NCBI GenBank assembly: GCA_036674765.1
Contig: JARVKI010000017.1
Span: 434,001 to 498,000 of the forward strand
Direction: 5' to 3'
DNA from: Seiridium cupressi
Lineage: Eukaryota > Ascomycota > Sordariomycetes > Amphisphaeriales > Sporocadaceae
Length of the DNA stretch: 64,000 nucleotides
Below the pieces are notes generated by a model. The model worked only from the letters and a program-made list of their open reading frames with translations, was not told where the DNA came from and did not search any database. A program made the translations under genes and the position numbers. Position 1 is the stretch's first letter. Each line of letters begins with the position of its first letter. Below are positions 35,641 to 46,876 of the stretch, in pieces.

Positions 35641-37238
35641 ATTGCATACGATTCACCCCGAGGCGCCTGGCCGACGAGGAGCAGAAAATTGTTCAACGGA
35701 ACGTGGAAGCCCCCAAGCTCCTGGGTTGCTGTGGTAATGGACGGCAGGCGCTGGTAAAACGCAAGATCCGCAACAAGATATCTAAACACTTCGTGTAGGC
35801 GCACTTCGGTTCCGAACGAGGCGAGTCTCGGAAGCGGAAAGATGGTGGTAGTGCGCGTCGCGTCGCAGCTTCAAGTGCGCAAGATTTTCGTCGAGAATCG
35901 AAGAGACCGATTTGAGCGACTGCAACAAATGTGATCGCGCGCGTTTGTTGGTTGGATGATGAAGAGATCGCTGCCTGTCATTCTTATTGTCAATACTCGG
36001 AAGATTCATAGGGAGCAAAAAGCTTTAGAGAAAAAATCATTTGACATTGTAGTGTCTCCTAAATTTAGGTACAAGACTGCGCGACAGCTCAGAATGCATG
36101 GCACAGCGGGGTGCTGTCGCGCTGGAAGGCATTCCCACAAGCTCTCGATGATATGGCTGCTTGATCTCCATGTTGTTGCTGTTGCGGATGTGTCAATTGG
36201 ACGATAATGTGAAAGTATTGCTCACCTTCGGAAAATCAATCATACGGCGATTTGCTTGCGGAAGCAGGAACAACTCGTTGCGCCGATGAACGAGGAACTC
36301 GCGCCTTTTCTGCGCTCGTGGCTGTCGGCTAAACCTCGGTCGGAGATGAGAAATATTTCGAGTCGTTGCATTGGTTACGTTAAGGGCGAACCAGGTGGGT
36401 GGTCACTTCCTAAGACCTGAACGCAATGGCTGCGGGCGACAAACCCCCACTGTCATTCCAGGTCCTATTGAATTTCTGTTTCCTTGAAAAGCTGTCCGAT
36501 CTTATCCCCTTGTATTCCATATTGACTCATATCGCCCTGGCGACATCCGGCAGTGGCTTGTTTTTAGTACACGCTAATTTCCATGCTGCATATCTGCCAG
36601 CGTTGCCAGTTTGTACACTACAAAGAATGAATGAAGTGCAGTGACGATGATCAGATTGCATCTACCATGGACTTGAAGATAGCTAGTTAGCTGCTATGCT
36701 GGTGTTACGTTTTATATTGTGAGTTATTGAGGCGTTGTGTTAGGACGGCCTTGTCGGAAACTACCAGGTTAGCCTGATTCACACATTGCATCTATTCTAA
36801 GTGCTTATCAAAACGACTAAAGCTATCGTCCTCCTCGTTTGCAGTACACAATCCGCGATTTTCACCTTTGCAACATACTATGAGTCTGCCTACAATGTAG
36901 TGTGGCCTTTTTCGAGGTGGTTCTGTCTGCACCAAGCCTTGCGATATGGTGTAAGTTGGATCCAGTCGTGGGTCAGCAGCCCCTGACGCATACTCACATT
37001 GTCATAGAGGAAGGTATATCACTCGCCTGTCACAGCAGAATGCACACCCAATCGGAAAAGGCGCTGGGCGATAGAGCGAATGTGTATTGATTCAAATCAT
37101 TTTTGTAACCCCCTTAATTGCCGGCGCCAGACACCAAACTACTTGAACGAATACAATGTATAAATGCAATGGGTATATATGTATGAGGGCCAACGAGTCC
37201 AGACTCAATACATCTTCACCCTTTTTTCTTCAATATTA
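35641..37238. other. Intergenic region upstream of the Rgt1-like gene
   Basis: 1.6 kb between two co-oriented genes: the Rgt1-like promoter and leader plus the 3' UTR of the redox chimera. Small frames (for example 36426-36644) lack support. Confidence 0.45.
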
Positions 37239-40200
37239 TCAAAACGTCGGAGCAATCTTGATCTCTGCCTGACCCTGCCCAATCCGCTGAGACAGCTTGA
37301 ACGATCTGAGCGAACTGCTCGTCGACGACCTCGCACGCGAGTGTGTCTGTGAAAAGGGGTGTGAGGTCTGTCGCATATGCATCATCTTCGCCCGTTCTTC
37401 CATACTAGGTCGACGAGCGCCGTTCATGCTAACAGGCGATGAAGCTCGAGTAGATGCCGACCTGGAGCGAACGTTGAGTTTGCCCATCATCGAGCCAATT
37501 GCTGCGGCTGCATCGAGCGGCGGCGAGGGTGGGGGACGTGCTGATGGGACTAAGGAGGATGACGCGCCCATGTTGCCTTGGCTATGAAGCAATGGAGGCG
37601 AGTAGTTGGGGCCTGTAGGCATTCTCTTGATATAGAGTCCACCCCCTCCTTGGGCTGCCATCATGCCACGGGTCGGTGAGCGACTGGACGATCGGCTCAA
37701 AGGAGGCGTGATGATGCCGTTGGGAAGCGCCGGGAGGGAGGCTTTGGCCATGATGTCGAAATTCGCCGGCATGGGAGGCAGTCTGCTGAGGCGCCTGATG
37801 GCTCGCATGTTCTTGTTCACGAAAGAGGACATGTTACGGAGTGCAGTGCCGTTGGTATGTGATTCGTATGCAGAGGCACCATTCTGAGGAGCTTGTGTGC
37901 GCTGGATGTGCATTTCATTCAACGTGGGCCGAGAGGACGTGGTCGTCGGCTGGGGCTGTGGTGCCTCCACGAGTGTTTGCTGGATGTGTGACATGACCCG
38001 GTCAAAGTCAACCGTGGTTTGCAGCTTCTCAGGCATGTACGAGGGTTCAGAGCCCATCACGGTACTTTGGGTCAAGATGAAGAACGAGCCATCCCGAATT
38101 CGTTGACGCAGGATATGCCAACGAGTTCTGGCTGGATTCCGTTCAATCGCCGGTTTGACGATTGTATGTTGTGCCAGATTCGAGTAGAACACCTCGAGTC
38201 TCTTAGCCATGCGCTCCATGATCTGGATCAGGAACGAAGCTAAGGTGGTCAAAGTTTGAGAATCAGAGTGATCAATGTCAGCAATGGATTCCAAGGCGTC
38301 GATGCCATAACAAGCTTCTTGCCGGATGTCCTCCAGTAGGGACATGTCCAGCTGCACTGATGAGCTTGCGTATGCGATGATACCTCGCTCATGGAAACGA
38401 GCGCCGCCAGTATCCCTGACGAACTGGCCGATCTGAGCGACCTGCTTTGAGATACGCACCGCATGCTCCGATGTCTTGGCTCTCGCAATCACACCTAGAA
38501 CATCAGGAAGTTTCGTTGATGCGCCATCGGTTGACGAATTGGCGAGGGCGAAGGAAAGCTTGAGGATCAACTCCTGGAACTGAGGGCCGAACATGGCCGA
38601 GAAACCACCCTGAAGCAATCTCGACTGATACTGGTAGAAGGAGCGGATTCCCTTTATGTTGATGAGATCAACGCCCTTGAGACTGTTCTGGAACCACCAG
38701 TTATCTGCGTCAATCGGGGTGCCCATGTCTGATCCCATGAACCTGTTCATCTCAAATTGCTGAGCCACGAGCGTTTCAACAACAGTTCGGAGGTATCCAA
38801 GCCACATATCATAGAGGCTGTTCAGTTCGTCGCTCGCATGGAAATCAGGCTTCGGTGTGATGTTGCCGATGAAGTACTTGGTCAAGAGACTTGAGACTTC
38901 AGGGTTGTTGGTGTGAGCAAGATTGTCGAATGATTGGGAGCAATCCACGCCAGCGTTGGACCGGATGATCAAGACACCGCCTGGGTGAATTGGTGCAAAG
39001 TCCGTGACGTCGTAAACTTTTCCATGAACGGTAATCCAGACCGCCGTGTTCGGGCGATGTCCGGTATGGAGCGCCAGTTCAGACTGGGGAATGGTTGGTA
39101 GGTTGCAAGGCAGAGGCTTTGGTGTCATGAAGACATCAAGCATGAAACGCCTCTCGGCGAATGCGGTGGCTAAAATGGCGTCGCTCGATTCCATGGTAGC
39201 GCTGCGATGGTCGTAGATGGCTTTGCGAATGCCAGTCATGACTGAGTCAAAGACAGACACGGAGCCGCAGATGTAGATGTAGCCTCCCAGTCCTCCTTGC
39301 TTCTTACTCATGACGAGATCGCACACGGTATCTCCTTGCTCCATTATGAGCGAGTCAATGTATCGTGGTGGCGTTTGCTTCTCAAAAAGCTGTCTCGAGT
39401 ATCTATCGAATGCAAGACCACGGGAGTCGCGGGAGAATGCGGTGTGGACTTCCATGTGCCCAGCATGGACAAGTTCCCGAAGCTCGTCTTCGTAGCAGAA
39501 CTTCTCACGAGATTGCACTCCCAAATACAGGATGTTGCGACCAATACTGCCATCAGCAAAGCGTTTCTGCCAAAAGCTTCTGAATGGTGCAATACCGCTG
39601 CCGCCGGCGAAGAAAGCACAGGGAGCAGCGTTGTCAAGAGGCAGCTGGAAACAGACCGGGCGAGACACGCCGATGAGGAGATCCTCCTCGACGATCATTG
39701 AGTCTTCGCCAGATGATAAGGGGGGATTGAGGAAGCCACTGCTGACGCCGCTCCTGACTGTGGGGATGTTGTTTGCAAAGGTGTCGCATAAGTCGTAATC
39801 CGCCCTCGAGATTGTCAAATCCAAAGTGCTAGGAAGGAATTCCTCCGGGTAGCTTGAGATCGAGTAAGTTCTTGGGACTTCGATTTGGACAAGCTCTGCA
39901 AGCCAACTAAGGTTGTGTGACAGATCAAAAGCCTGGTCCCAGATTTGTGAAGGCGTGTCGACCACAGCAGCTTGTAACAGGTCCCCCAGAGATCCCCGAA
40001 CAGGCCATTCATTCGTAGCGAGAACTTGCAGGACTACCGTCGATGATGCCCTCAGCATGGAATGGACCTTGAGAACGAGGTCCTTTGTCAAGGGCGCAAG
40101 ATGACCCCGTCGAATGATGTCTCGAACAGCGAGCTTGGGGGTAATTTCTCGTGAAACTGAACCTAGATGCTCTGCAAATCTGCCCCATTTCTGGTTCAGA

Positions 40201-42260
40201 TCCACTGGGATGTCCAACATCTCCTCCAGGCCCAAAGCCAGAGCCACCTTAGCACATTCCTCCCAGCTGTTGAGAGGCATCACTGCGAGTCGATCACCAG
40301 GCTGAAACGTGACGCCGGTGTCCCGGAGATCCAAAGTGACCCTGGCAATCGAACGTTTAGAATCATTGTCAACGAAGTTGCGGCTGAGAACCCTGGATCG
40401 AAACCGACACTCTTCGAAGGTACCACGAATTTCGTTGGGTTCACCGAGCATCTTGCCACGGTACGGCTCGAGTCTCTCCTTCATAGCATCGGAGAACTGC
40501 TTATGCGTCTCCTCCCATGGTCGCATCTTGACTCCACTCTGACCAGAGTTGCCGTTCGTCTCGGTACGGCCTGTCTTCGCCGCGATCTCCAGAATGCCGA
40601 AAACCTTGTAACGATGAACGCCCTACAGTAGGTCAGTAGGATGAAACAGACAAAGGTTGGTGATATTTCTCACCATGAAGCCCCTCTCGCCTGTATAGGC
40701 CTCAACAATGCCATCCAAAACACCGTGGAGTCTGGGGTCGTTCGACTGTGCCACAAATTCCGGAATTCGGTAGTGATACTCAATAGCGGCAATAAAAGCT
40801 CGCATATTCGATGGCGACCAGGCTCGTAGATGAAGGCCCTCCGCGCCAAGGAACGAGTCATACTTTTTCCGACCAAGGAAGGCGTCCATGACTAAATATG
40901 GAGGGAACTGTAAACCGGACGAGGCAGGACACCTCTTCGATAGAGGTGCAGAGAACTTGGCCCAACGAACCCACTCGTCGCCTGACACATAATTCTCGCC
41001 CGAGCTTGGATTGGGGGAAATTGAATGGAATGCATTAGGCATGAGCTCTAGGATCTCCTTCAGTCTAATCATCTCGCGTAGGAGACCCTCGACGTCCCTT
41101 TTCATGACAGCTTCCTGACAAGCTGCAATGGCATCGGGCCCATGCTGGAAGGAAGCTGTAACAGATTAGTCGGGCCATGACATGAAGTAAACATATCTAC
41201 TTACCACTCGTGTCAGAGACACCCTTCAGGAATGCTCTCTCGGCCTGGTCGCCAAATATAGGCCAACGTAGGTCGGTGTTGTCGAAGCGTCCAACATATG
41301 GATACCTTGATTTTGGGTCCTTGACGCTGACGTTGTAGCTGCTCTGGTCGACAAATGTCAGATGTGGGATAGGCCTTCCCATCCGCTTACAGATCTGCAC
41401 GTAGGGTCGGCCAATGCTGCGTGGAAGGCCCTTGACCTCTTCTAGGACATCCTCGCCCCAGTCACACATAAGGCTGCTCTTCGTTCCTGATGTGACGCTG
41501 ACTCCCTCATGGCCATCATGCTTCTCTTCGTATCGATAAAGAGAGCAGAGCAGACCCAACCCAACCAAGGCCGCCCATAGTGCGCTGTCAGGGATCACGT
41601 CCTCTGTCCCTTCGACGACAGGTAGTGCAGCAGCAGCTTCGCGGAAGCGACCTCTGGACACACATCCTGGCATCCTTTCGCAAAGGTCGCTCCATGTCCG
41701 GCCCGGTGAGTTTGCCAATGCCGAAACTGATTCCTCCATATCCGGTGGCACAAAGCCATACTCTGCACTGAGGAAACCATCTCTCCAACCAGTCTTTGGC
41801 CCTATTTCCTCGGCTCTTAGTAGCACTTGACGGGCTGGCGCCCCTAGTGCTACTGCAAGAAGGTCTTGCTCATTGGCAGTGAGTGAGTCAATGTTTTGTG
41901 TCTTGTTCAGCTCTCGGTCCGCCGGTACATCGGAGTAAAGAATTTCGTTGATGGCCTTCCGTTCTCTGTTCGGCCATTAGTAGAAATCCTTGCGTTTGCC
42001 CGCCTAGTTGCTTACCTCATGCGTAGCCAGTCATTAGTCTCGATTCCATTGGGTATCTGAACAGCCATGTTAGCCGTGTAGACCATCGAATTAGTATAAT
42101 TGCCACAACTCACGTTGAAAGCCGCTCTTATATCGCCCGGTTGAGCGAAGCCTGAAAATGAACAACCTCTTGGCCCCATTTGGCTGCCCCGAACACTAGA
42201 TTTCCCTGCCGGACAACGGCCGCCGGCAACACCGGACACTGGACATGAGAGCTCGGACAT
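37239..42260 (-). CDS. Multidomain redox chimera: IDO/PrnB-like heme domain + NADPH/FAD reductase + cytochrome b5
   Basis: Five exons: 42260-42114, 42056-42016, 41965-41205, 41155-40674 and 40622-37239 (introns 57, 50, 49 and 51 bp, all GT-AG), one frame of 1604 residues. Residues about 60-505: alpha-helical region resembling the indoleamine 2,3-dioxygenase/PrnB superfamily, with P-H-L-T-F-V-D-Q-S-S-Y-N-V-S-V-K-D-P (263-280), an S-S-G-L-Q...D-A-F-L-G-R-K-K segment (395-414), and G-F-M-G-V-H-R-Y-K-V-F-G-I (475-487), where His480 is the candidate proximal heme ligand. Residues about 530-970: CPR-like FAD/NADPH module with R-T-Y-S-I-S-S (728-734), G-G-S-G-I-A-P-F (817-824) and Y-I-C-G (927-930); there is no flavodoxin/FMN domain. 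Residues about 1001-1064: cytochrome b5 with H-P-G-G (His1023) and His1047. A helical region (about 1070-1330) and a Ser/Pro/Arg-rich tail follow. Inferred: a self-sufficient NADPH-driven heme oxygenase. Substrate unknown; no signal peptide. Confidence 0.85.
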
Positions 42261-44431
42261 GATGTAGTAGGGATAATTAATCGTATTAGCGTGGAAGGAA
42301 TGGTAGATAATGGCCTCCAGGGCGCAAGCCACAGATCTACTGGGAAAAGGGAAGAAAAGAAAGGAAACGATCGCCGGCGGTCAACTAGGAGTCACAAGCA
42401 AACGAAATGCTAGGTGGTAGGACAGTAGGCATGACTTTCTGTAAGGCCATCTTCACTTATAATCCAAAAGGGTTGCACGAGCCGCGATCACGGTCCACTC
42501 GTAGCCAAGGCACAACCCACAAGACCCAAAACAAACTCACATCCACAGCTTCCAAAGCAAATCCGGAGCCGCTGCCAGGTTTTGCCACCTAATCAGAGTG
42601 GCACCATCAGCGTTACAGTCGTTTGCAAGGCGGAGGGTCGTTCACGCAGGGAAAGGGGAGCCGCCTGAGTGGTACAGTGATCCACTGCCAAGTATGCCTG
42701 ATACAGTGTTGAAGGTTGCCAAGACTGCCAACTGACACTACATGTAGGAAACCAGATGATATTTGAAGTATTGTGGTGCTCCGGGATGTGGGAAGGCATT
42801 GAAAATGGGTCCGTCTATCCTAGTGCTAGTAAAACAGAAGCCAAGAGACCTGGACGAGGGCTGACCGGTGCCTTCAACGACCAAAGTACAGTATGTATTC
42901 GGTTCATATCCGCCTGTCGATGAGTGGTCTCTCTGGACGGCCTCGAGCTCAGTTATATTCTGAATTATTTCATCAAGTATACTTTCCTCTAGTTCTGTGA
43001 CGAAGCCATCTTGTTTGCATCTATCGCGACCTATCGTACATAGTTAGGTTGGTTGCTTGTCATCTAAAAATCCTCGATTGAGGCCATGCAGCACAGGCAC
43101 AACATCTCAGATCGGTCATTCTGTCGGCCATCACACCTTTGAACTTCGGCGTAACGCCATAACCTGTCACTCGAGAAGCGCAGTATTGCGTTTCGAATGA
43201 GCCAAGGTAGCCCACATTGAGAAGGAAAAAAAAGTCCAGCTTATTGATGGAGCTTGAAACAGTTTGGGATTCAAGGTTAATTTTAGTGATGCCCCACTAA
43301 TATTCTCGGCGACCACAACCCCTAGTCCAGCGTCTCCATCATGCTGAAGCGCCGATGGAGGCCGGGCTATTTCTTCCACGGACTTTTCTTTATTTGTCGT
43401 GCCAACCTGCCACATGGGTAATGGGCCATGGTTACATCTCAGCGTTCAGACGACAGGTGGCTGGCTGGCCCTGCCTCTGGAGCCTGGACACAGTGGTACT
43501 GGACTGTCCCTTGGCGGACATGGACTTCAGACAAACTGCTACTCAATGTTGGTTCTAGGCCCGATTCCCACTATGCGTAGCGCTTCTCAAACATTGGCCA
43601 GTTGTTTCCTCGATTGCAAACGTACAGCACGTGCGGACTGGAGACTATCCAACGTGCTCATGTTACTAGATCATCGCAAGATCTTAGATCGGAAAATCAT
43701 ACAGGAAACAAAGCATCCACATCAACCACTATTCATGATCCCTATATCGATTGGTTCAACAGAGTGCAATGCACCATGGATCTTCCGTGGACGGCTGCTC
43801 TTCACCGGCACACGGAAGCCGGTTCTAAACACGGACAGCACAATACGGAAGCAAAGCCGTAACCTCGACTGTTTTAGTGCCAGGCATGAAGCCTTGAGTA
43901 GCACGTGATCCTGGGCATAGTAAGTCATGCTAAAAATCTAGATACGCTTGCACCAGCCTATCCCCTATTTTTATTTTTATTTTCCCTTTCACGCCAAGCC
44001 TAGCGCGTGGTTTGATTATAGTATATTTTTAATAAGGTTTACAATAACTAAGCCTTCTCGACCGTGGCAATATTTAATTTCTCACAGCCTGACCGTTTGA
44101 CTTTTTCACCATCACCTTCCAACGTCCCCCAAATCACGAAACCTATCTATTATAAGATAGCTGGGGCCATTTATTTTATCGCTTTATCTTCCCCATTATA
44201 AAAAAGGAAGGACGAGCAACTTTGAGCGCCTTTTTGAGCTTTTTTTTTTTCCCCTTCTTGGATCCCCCCATCCTGCTGGCTTAGTCAGCGTAGACCTTGA
44301 AGTGCCAGGCAGTGCTTCGATTCTCCAAAAAGGACGGTGGCTCTAGCGCTCCAAGGCTTGGCTGAACCTGCCGAATAATCTACAACTCGAATCTGGTTAG
44401 GGCTTACTGAGCCACTTTCGCTTTGCAACCG
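42261..44431. promoter_or_regulatory. Divergent intergenic region, redox chimera / DEDDh nuclease
   Basis: 2.2 kb shared upstream region. The part near 43950-44260 is AT-rich with T-runs and pyrimidine tracts close to the nuclease start, as often seen in fungal promoters. No gene or repeat is supportable. Confidence 0.45.
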
Positions 44432-45472
44432 ATGGCATCAGCGCAGACGCAATTAACGAGTATCATGGAAGATAAGCCAATGCACGCAGGTCTACTCCGT
44501 GACGAACCGTTTTTTCTGAGGCAGATCTTTGGGTACGCGGACACTCGCGAGATTGGACGGAACCTATCTCTCTGTGGCTCGGCTTCGAAATTGCCGGCGT
44601 CGTCAATAAGCGACCTCCTACTGGTTGCCATTGATATCGACACGAGGGAAGGGTACGACCAAATTACCTCAAACCAACAATTTCATGTTGGCGTATCACT
44701 TTTTGATTCTCGGTCCGTGGAAACGTCAGGCGCCACCGTACAAGCCGACCACGAGCCGTCGGAGTCAGGGATCAAATCTCTTCAATTCACCATCGGCGAC
44801 TCCCCCTATTGCAAAAGAGCCGCAGACAAGTTCCTATTTGGGCAATCAGAGTCGATCCTTATTTCGGAGCTTAAGCCTCGGCTTGAACAAGCAGTGTCTG
44901 CAAGAGATGTGGTCCTCGTCTTGCATGGCGCAGAACAAGACCTGGAGGTCTTGAAGAACCTTCGCATCGATCTTCATCCTATCTTTGTCGTTGACACCGT
45001 AAAAGCCGCACAGCATCCTCTTGGACTGCATTATCGGTATAGTTTGGAGAAGCTGCTTGAGGCGTTGGGTATCCCCTTTACCAATCTGCATGCTGCTGGG
45101 AACGACGCACACTTTGCTCTTCGAGCGCTCTTGATGATCGTCGTAAAGGACGCGGAAAGCCAGCCTAGTACTCCGAGCATCACAACACTGACAGAGACCC
45201 TCAAATCCATTGCTCTCGGCCCTCGGCCTCCATCGCGTCGAGAGCTTCTTACCCCACAAGAGGAAGCACGACGACAAGGGAAACCGAAAGCGGAACAGAG
45301 CTCGGAATCAAAGAAAAACTACTGGCTGAAGAGACATGCCAAAGCAAAGCGAAAGGCGACTCGGCGTTTAGAGAGTGAGAATCAAGCCATTGGTCTTGCA
45401 GGTCCACCAAACAATTCACCGAATGAAATGGAGGAAGATAATACTGAGTCTGCCCTCTTCGAGGGCACTTAG
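44432..45472 (+). CDS. DEDDh 3'-5' exonuclease-like protein (Gfd2/YDR514C/QIP type)
   Basis: Single exon, 346 residues from the ATG at 44432 (the frame is open slightly further upstream without an ATG). The RNase H-like exonuclease core is visible in order: strand L-L-L-V-A-I-D-I-D-T-R-E (about 63-74; Exo I, Asp68 with Asp70 where Glu is usual), V-V-L-V-L-H-G-A-E-Q-D-L-E-V-L (160-174; Exo II Asp170), V-V-D-T-V (186-190), and L-H-A-A-G-N-D-A-H-F-A-L-R-A-L (219-233; Exo III His220 and Asp225). Family members trim or degrade RNA or DNA; Gfd2-like proteins are linked to mRNA export and Neurospora QIP to RNA silencing. Which applies is open. The C-terminus is Lys/Arg-rich (about 275-325). The stop codon lies only 10 bp before a run of homopolymers and an assembly gap. 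Confidence 0.78.
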   Translation: MASAQTQLTSIMEDKPMHAGLLRDEPFFLRQIFGYADTREIGRNLSLCGSASKLPASSISDLLLVAIDIDTREGYDQITSNQQFHVGVSLFDSRSVETSGATVQADHEPSESGIKSLQFTIGDSPYCKRAADKFLFGQSESILISELKPRLEQAVSARDVVLVLHGAEQDLEVLKNLRIDLHPIFVVDTVKAAQHPLGLHYRYSLEKLLEALGIPFTNLHAAGNDAHFALRALLMIVVKDAESQPSTPSITTLTETLKSIALGPRPPSRRELLTPQEEARRQGKPKAEQSSESKKNYWLKRHAKAKRKATRRLESENQAIGLAGPPNNSPNEMEEDNTESALFEGT

Positions 45473-45482
45473 TGCACCCGGA

Positions 45483-45616
45483 GGGGGGGGGGGGGGGGGG
45501 GGGGTTTTTTTTTTTACTTAATACCAAAAGGGGGGGGGGGTGTTGGTGTTTTTGCGAGTTGGGCACCCGAAAGTTTTTAATTTAATGGAACAGGATTTTT
45601 TATATANNNNNNNNNN

Positions 45617-45683
<67 letters not shown>
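45483..45683. other. Assembly gap with flanking homopolymers
   Basis: 22 G followed by 11 T, a further run of 11 G, then ten N (45607-45616) and 67 consecutive C (45617-45683). This is characteristic of a poorly resolved gap join and not of natural sequence. Sequence between about 45473 and 45690, and the distance across it, should not be trusted. Confidence 0.92.
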
Positions 45684-45687
<4 letters not shown>

Positions 45688-46733
45688 TTGGTACTCTCTT
45701 ACCGACAGTGTGCGGTGTGTAGTGTGGTCTTCCGAGTGTGGCAGCCGAATTGATTGAATTGACAGGACCAGGATTTTGAGCTATCTACGCCATAGCCACG
45801 ACGAGCAACAATTGGTCGTACCAGGCCCGGTGCTCACGACGATGACAACGATCCAGGTGTTGTTAAACAGCTTGATCAGGCTTCAGGGGCTTCAGTTGGT
45901 AGCAGTTGGGGCGTCAATTCGTGTGTATTCATCTGGGTTGCCACCGTGGCCATGGTATGAAAACTCTACATATATATCACTTAGCAGCTGCCACGCAGCT
46001 GCCCCGCTGGTTACCAGCTGTCTCCCACCATATACTTCGACACACCCCTTCAGCTTATAGCAATCTACAAGCTGGAAATCCACCAATTTGGCTTCAGGTT
46101 CTCGTGGAAAGCTTTTACGGCACCAAAAACTACGGCCTTATCGCCAATTTTATTACCTGCTACGCTTTTGATTACCACATCCGTCGATAATTCATTCAAT
46201 ACAACCCATTGATAACTCCCGCGAGTATCCATCGATAGCTCCCACCCCTTTTGGTGGCACACTGCTAACTCGCACCAGGTGCGCTGGAGAGCTGGACCAA
46301 CCAAGCTCTCTTTTGATACGAGGGCTCCTCACCCTCAGGCTCACGCCCCTCGATTCTACACCGAGATTTTCTAATCAGCTACTGGAACACACCTAGCACG
46401 CTGATAGGTCACCGGACTAACCAGGCTCCCTCTTATAACCCTTGCCAGTTAGTTGGCAGGACCTCCACACAAAAAACGCGACACTCCCGGTATTGGCCTG
46501 GCGTCGGAATTCCTCTAATTTCAATTATACGTAAACTAACAAAATATAACTAGAAATATTTAATTTTATCAGCTTTATTTAAGTCGGCATTTCTTAATAA
46601 TATAGCTTTTTTTAGATTTTTTATTTTCCTTTTAATTATTATGTTATAAGCCGGCCAAAACGGTAGGTTTTGGTAAAGAAAGCGTGAGATGTATCTCGTT
46701 TTTTGTGTGGGGGTCCTATTGGTTAGTATGGGG
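45684..46733. other. Transition region between the gap and the AT-rich island
   Basis: About 1 kb of near-normal composition becoming AT-rich after about 46510. It contains no supportable gene. Some short phrases recur (for example near 46290 and 46410), suggesting old repeat remnants. Confidence 0.4.
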
Positions 46734-46876
46734 TTAAGCTGCTCCCAACCCCGGGTCTGATTCTTCTAAATCAGTTAAGCAATCTTTCTGAAAATAACCT
46801 CTCCTCCCATACTTATAACATTTAGGGCGACCCTTTTGCTGGGTTGCCGACCGCTTTTTAGGCTGCTTGTAAGCTG
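46734..46876 (-). pseudogene. Degraded retrotransposon Gag fragment (CCHC zinc knuckle)
   Basis: On the minus strand a short frame reads K-G-R-P-K-C-Y-K-Y-G-R-R-G-Y-F-Q-K-D-C. This is the spacing of a Gag CCHC knuckle, C-x2-C-x4-H-x4-C, but the second Cys and the His are both Tyr, the changes expected from G-to-A (TGY to TAY) and C-to-T (CAY to TAY). The frame continues into the antisense of the LTR-like repeat at 46877. It is a remnant, not a functional gene. Confidence 0.6.

Noticed and set aside
45540..45722. Frame encoding a poly-proline stretch
   Set aside because: Produced by the 67-C homopolymer beside the N gap; an assembly artefact.
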